In this document: piece after piece, positions 61,112-64,000 of the stretch
Position numbering within the stretch: the first letter of the stretch is position 1
Layout: every line of letters begins with the position of its first letter
Assembly (NCBI GenBank): GCA_020741775.1
Contig: DYYG01000035.1
Location: 310,001-374,000 of the forward strand
DNA: 64,000 nucleotides
Origin: Methylorubrum populi
GTDB lineage: Bacteria; Pseudomonadota; Alphaproteobacteria; Rhizobiales; Beijerinckiaceae
Reading direction: 5' to 3'
Made by a program: the position numbers and the translations under genes
Notes under the pieces: generated by a model
Databases searched by the model: none
The model's input: the letters and a program-made list of their open reading frames with translations, nothing else
Told to the model about the DNA's origin: nothing

Positions 61112-62152
61112 TCAGAGCGTGCGCCGCGACGGGGTGAGCCGCACACCGGGGGCCGGGCGTTCCAACAGCACCTCGCGGCGGAAGCGCACCAGCCGGGCCG
61201 GGCGCCCGGCATTGCCGCTGGTCAGCGTCTCGGTCTCCTCGACCAGTCCCTGCTGGGCCACGAGGCGGCGGAAGTTCTGCTTGTGCAGCCGAGTCCCGGA
61301 CAAGGCCTCGACCGTCCGCTGAAGCTGCAGCAAGGTGAAGGCCGGCGGCATCAGCTCGAACACCACCGGACGATACTTGATCTTGCCGCGCAGGCGGCCG
61401 ATCGCGGTGGCGAGGACGCGGCGGTGATCGTGGGCCATCGGCTGGCCGGTCACAGCGATGTCGGCGGGCACGGCGGCCCCCGCCTGCCCGTTGGCCTCCG
61501 GGATCAGACCGGCCTCGAACAGCAGTTCGTAGCGCTCCAGCACGCGCTCCTCGTTCCAGGCGCCGCCGATGCCGAAACTGAGGCCGACCCGGTCCTCGCG
61601 CAGCCGCCGAAGCTTGGGCTCGGCGGCGGCCCCGACCCAGGTCATCAGGCGGGCCTCGATCTCGGCGAGCGCCGCCGGCCGTCCCTCGCGAAAATCCTCC
61701 CAGGGCAGGTAGCGGTACCAGTTGCGCCAAGCCGCCTCGGCGAGCCCCGCCGGGCGCAGCTCGCGCACCAGGGCGAGATAGGCCACCGAGAGCAGGTGGA
61801 CGCCGTGCTCGCCCCCCTCCCGGTCGCGGTCGCCGAAGGTATAGAGCTGCTCGACATAGCCGAGCCGCTGGTGGGTCTGCTGCTCCACCCAGGCCCGCAG
61901 GCCCTTCTCCAAGGTGGCGTGCTCGGGCACGAGCGGCCCCGCCGGCAGCGCGCTCTCGCGGCCCGGCGCCTGTCCCGAGACCTGGACCGTCAGGGCGCGC
62001 GGCTCGCCATCCGTCGCCGCGATGATCACGGCCACGAGCCCCACCGAGGAGGCGCCCGCGTCGCGCATCCCCTTCTCCGCCGCGGCAGCGGCCACACCCA
62101 GTTCGGCCGTACTCATCTCGATCGTCGGCCTCGAGCCTGTCTCCTCGGGCAT
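61112..62152 (-). CDS. NrtR-like NAD regulator (Nudix-derived domain plus winged helix)
   Basis: Nudix-like N-terminus (VGLVAVIIAATDGEPRALTV...LEKGLRAWVEQQTHQRLGYVEQLYTFGDRDR) and C-terminal FTLLQLQRTVEALSGTRLHKQNFRRLVAQQGLVEET. Confidence 0.85.
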   Translation of the reverse strand: MPEETGSRPTIEMSTAELGVAAAAAEKGMRDAGASSVGLVAVIIAATDGEPRALTVQVSGQAPGRESALPAGPLVPEHATLEKGLRAWVEQQTHQRLGYVEQLYTFGDRDREGGEHGVHLLSVAYLALVRELRPAGLAEAAWRNWYRYLPWEDFREGRPAALAEIEARLMTWVGAAAEPKLRRLREDRVGLSFGIGGAWNEERVLERYELLFEAGLIPEANGQAGAAVPADIAVTGQPMAHDHRRVLATAIGRLRGKIKYRPVVFELMPPAFTLLQLQRTVEALSGTRLHKQNFRRLVAQQGLVEETETLTSGNAGRPARLVRFRREVLLERPAPGVRLTPSRRTL

Positions 62153-62254
62153 TCCCGCAGCGGCAGGAGCGGTTCCGGCGAGCCCCCTCCGCTCAGGTCC
62201 CTCCGCTCATGCCGGATCAGCCCCGCCACCGTCAACGGAACCGCCGGCTTCATC

Positions 62255-62291
62255 CGCAGGACCCTGCGCAGGGACCTTGCGCAGGACCTTG
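62255..62291 (+). repeat. three tandem copies of a 12-13 nt unit
   Basis: CGCAGGACCCTG / CGCAGGGACCTTG / CGCAGGACCTTG. Confidence 0.8.
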
Positions 62292-62420
62292 CACCATCTC
62301 GCAGATTGGCGGCTCCTCCGGTCGCGGCGGCGGTCCGATCCTGCTAGATCGAAGGAAGGGGTTATCGATCGGAGCGGCCATGGTGGACGGGCGGCACGGG
62401 AAGCGGGCAGGGGGACAACC

Positions 62421-63143
62421 ATGAGCAGCGGCACCGGGCTCGGCCTGTCCCGCCCTCCTGCCGGGACGGAGGTGGACTTACGCCTCTACGGTATCCTCGA
62501 TGTCGGCGTCCTGGGGGACGATGCGGCCGCGCTCGCCGCCTTGGCGGCGGAGGCGGTGGCCGGGGGCACCACGCTCCTGCAATACCGTGACAAGGACCTG
62601 TCGGATGCCCGCGCCGCCCTGGCCCGGATCCGGGCGATCCATGCGGCCATTGCCGGCCGCGCTCCGCTCCTCGTCAACGATCGGATCGATCTCGCCCTCG
62701 CCGCCGGGGTCGAGGGCGTGCATCTCGGCCAATCGGATCTCCACCCGGAGGAGGCCCGCCGCCTGCTCGGTCCCCGCGCGGTGATCGGATTGACGGTGAA
62801 GACCGGGGCCCAGGCCGACGAGCTCTACCGCCTGCCGATCGACTATGCCTGCATCGGCGGCGTCTTCTCCACCACCAGCAAGGACAACCCGGACCCGCCG
62901 GTCGGCCTCGACGGGCTGCAGCGGATCGTGTTCCGCGCCCGGCTCGCCCGGGGCCGGACCCTGCCGCTCGGAGCCATCGCCGGGATCGATGCCAGCAACG
63001 CCGCCTCGGTGATCCGTGCCGGCGCCGACGGGGTTGCGCTGATCGGCGCCCTGTTCAAGGGCGGCGCCACCGAGGCCAAGGCACGGGATCTGCGCGCGCG
63101 GGTCGACGAGGCGCTCGGGCAGCGCGGCAACGAAACCCGGTAG
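62421..63143 (+). CDS. thiE: thiamine phosphate synthase
   Basis: [56 protein letters not shown]. Confidence 0.93.
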   Translation: MSSGTGLGLSRPPAGTEVDLRLYGILDVGVLGDDAAALAALAAEAVAGGTTLLQYRDKDLSDARAALARIRAIHAAIAGRAPLLVNDRIDLALAAGVEGVHLGQSDLHPEEARRLLGPRAVIGLTVKTGAQADELYRLPIDYACIGGVFSTTSKDNPDPPVGLDGLQRIVFRARLARGRTLPLGAIAGIDASNAASVIRAGADGVALIGALFKGGATEAKARDLRARVDEALGQRGNETR

Positions 63144-63172
63144 GGACATGCAGGGATGAGGAGGGACGCGCC

Positions 63173-63979
63173 ATGACCGCCATCGCCGTGACCATCGCCG
63201 GGTCGGATTCGAGCGGGGGCGCCGGCATCCAGGCCGACCTCAAGACCTTCGCGGCGTTCCGGGTCTACGGCGCCAGCGTGATCACCGCCCTCACGGCGCA
63301 GAACACCCGCGGCGTGCAGGCGATCCACGACGTGCCCGGCGATTTCGTCGCGGCGCAGATCGATTCGGTGTTCTCCGATCTCGCGGTCGGCGCGGTGAAG
63401 ATCGGCATGCTGTCGCGGCCGGAAACCATCCGTGCGGTGGCGGACGGCCTGCGGCGGCACGCGGCCGGCATTCCGGTGGTGCTTGATCCCGTGATGGTCG
63501 CCACCAGCGGCGACCGGCTCATCTCCCAGGAAGCCATCGAGACCCTGCGCGGCGAGCTGATGCCGCTCGCCAACATCCTGACCCCGAACCTGCCCGAAGC
63601 CGCCGCCCTCCTCGACGAGAACGAGGCCGGGCACGAGAACGAGGCCGTGGCCCAGGGCCGGCGGCTGCTGGACCGGGGGGCGCGGGCCGTGCTGATCAAG
63701 GGCGGCCACGGCGAGGGGCGCGAGAGCGTCGATCACCTGATCGCCGCCAACGGCACCCTCCGCCGCTTCGCCGCGCCGCGGATCGAGACCCGCAACAGTC
63801 ACGGCACCGGCTGCACCCTCTCGGCGGCGGTGGCGGCCGGGCTCGCGAGCGGCCAGGGCCTCACCGAGGCGGTGGCGGCGGCGAAAAGCTACGTCACCGC
63901 CGCGATCCGGGCGGCGGATTCGGTGCCGGTCGGCCATGGCCACGGCCCGCTGCATCATTTCCACGCCCTCTGGCGATAG
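63173..63979 (+). CDS. thiD: bifunctional hydroxymethylpyrimidine kinase/phosphomethylpyrimidine kinase
   Basis: [67 protein letters not shown]. Confidence 0.96.
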   Translation: MTAIAVTIAGSDSSGGAGIQADLKTFAAFRVYGASVITALTAQNTRGVQAIHDVPGDFVAAQIDSVFSDLAVGAVKIGMLSRPETIRAVADGLRRHAAGIPVVLDPVMVATSGDRLISQEAIETLRGELMPLANILTPNLPEAAALLDENEAGHENEAVAQGRRLLDRGARAVLIKGGHGEGRESVDHLIAANGTLRRFAAPRIETRNSHGTGCTLSAAVAAGLASGQGLTEAVAAAKSYVTAAIRAADSVPVGHGHGPLHHFHALWR

Positions 63980-64000
63980 GCAGATGCCGGTTCGGAAGAG

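Overview
GC-rich chromosomal window from an alphaproteobacterium, most likely Methylobacterium/Methylorubrum (inferred from gene content, not tested). Most of it is ordinary chromosome: an IorAB-type molybdenum oxidoreductase, a HisKA_2 histidine kinase, a PQQ dehydrogenase, an RND efflux pair, a tal-pgi fusion with transketolase and GH15, an SbmA-like ABC transporter, M24 peptidase, prmA, argC, a MucR-type regulator, NrtR and thiE/thiD. An accessory stretch (~9.3-17.3 kb) carries two glycosyltransferases, an epimerase, an AT-rich segment, a palindromic element, tRNA-Pro(GGG) and a LuxR/LuxI pair. A NasT/NasS-nrtABC-nitrite reductase cluster spans 34.9-44.5 kb. The strongest unusual signals are: (1) a candidate ANTAR (NasT) antitermination leader with two A1/G4 hexaloop hairpins and an overlapping terminator, downstream of a sigma54-like promoter, before nrtA; (2) two matching 16-bp CT-N12-AG dyads (lux-box-like) upstream of luxI, one abutting the Shine-Dalgarno; (3) a translationally coupled DUF4926/DUF6883-like gene pair of unknown function; (4) a DUF4258-like ORF coupled to DUF2283 that lacks any canonical start codon and lies in frame directly after the TAG stop of the M24 peptidase; (5) two separate RMF/CrpP-like microproteins. 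All family names come from reading the translations by eye; no database search was run.
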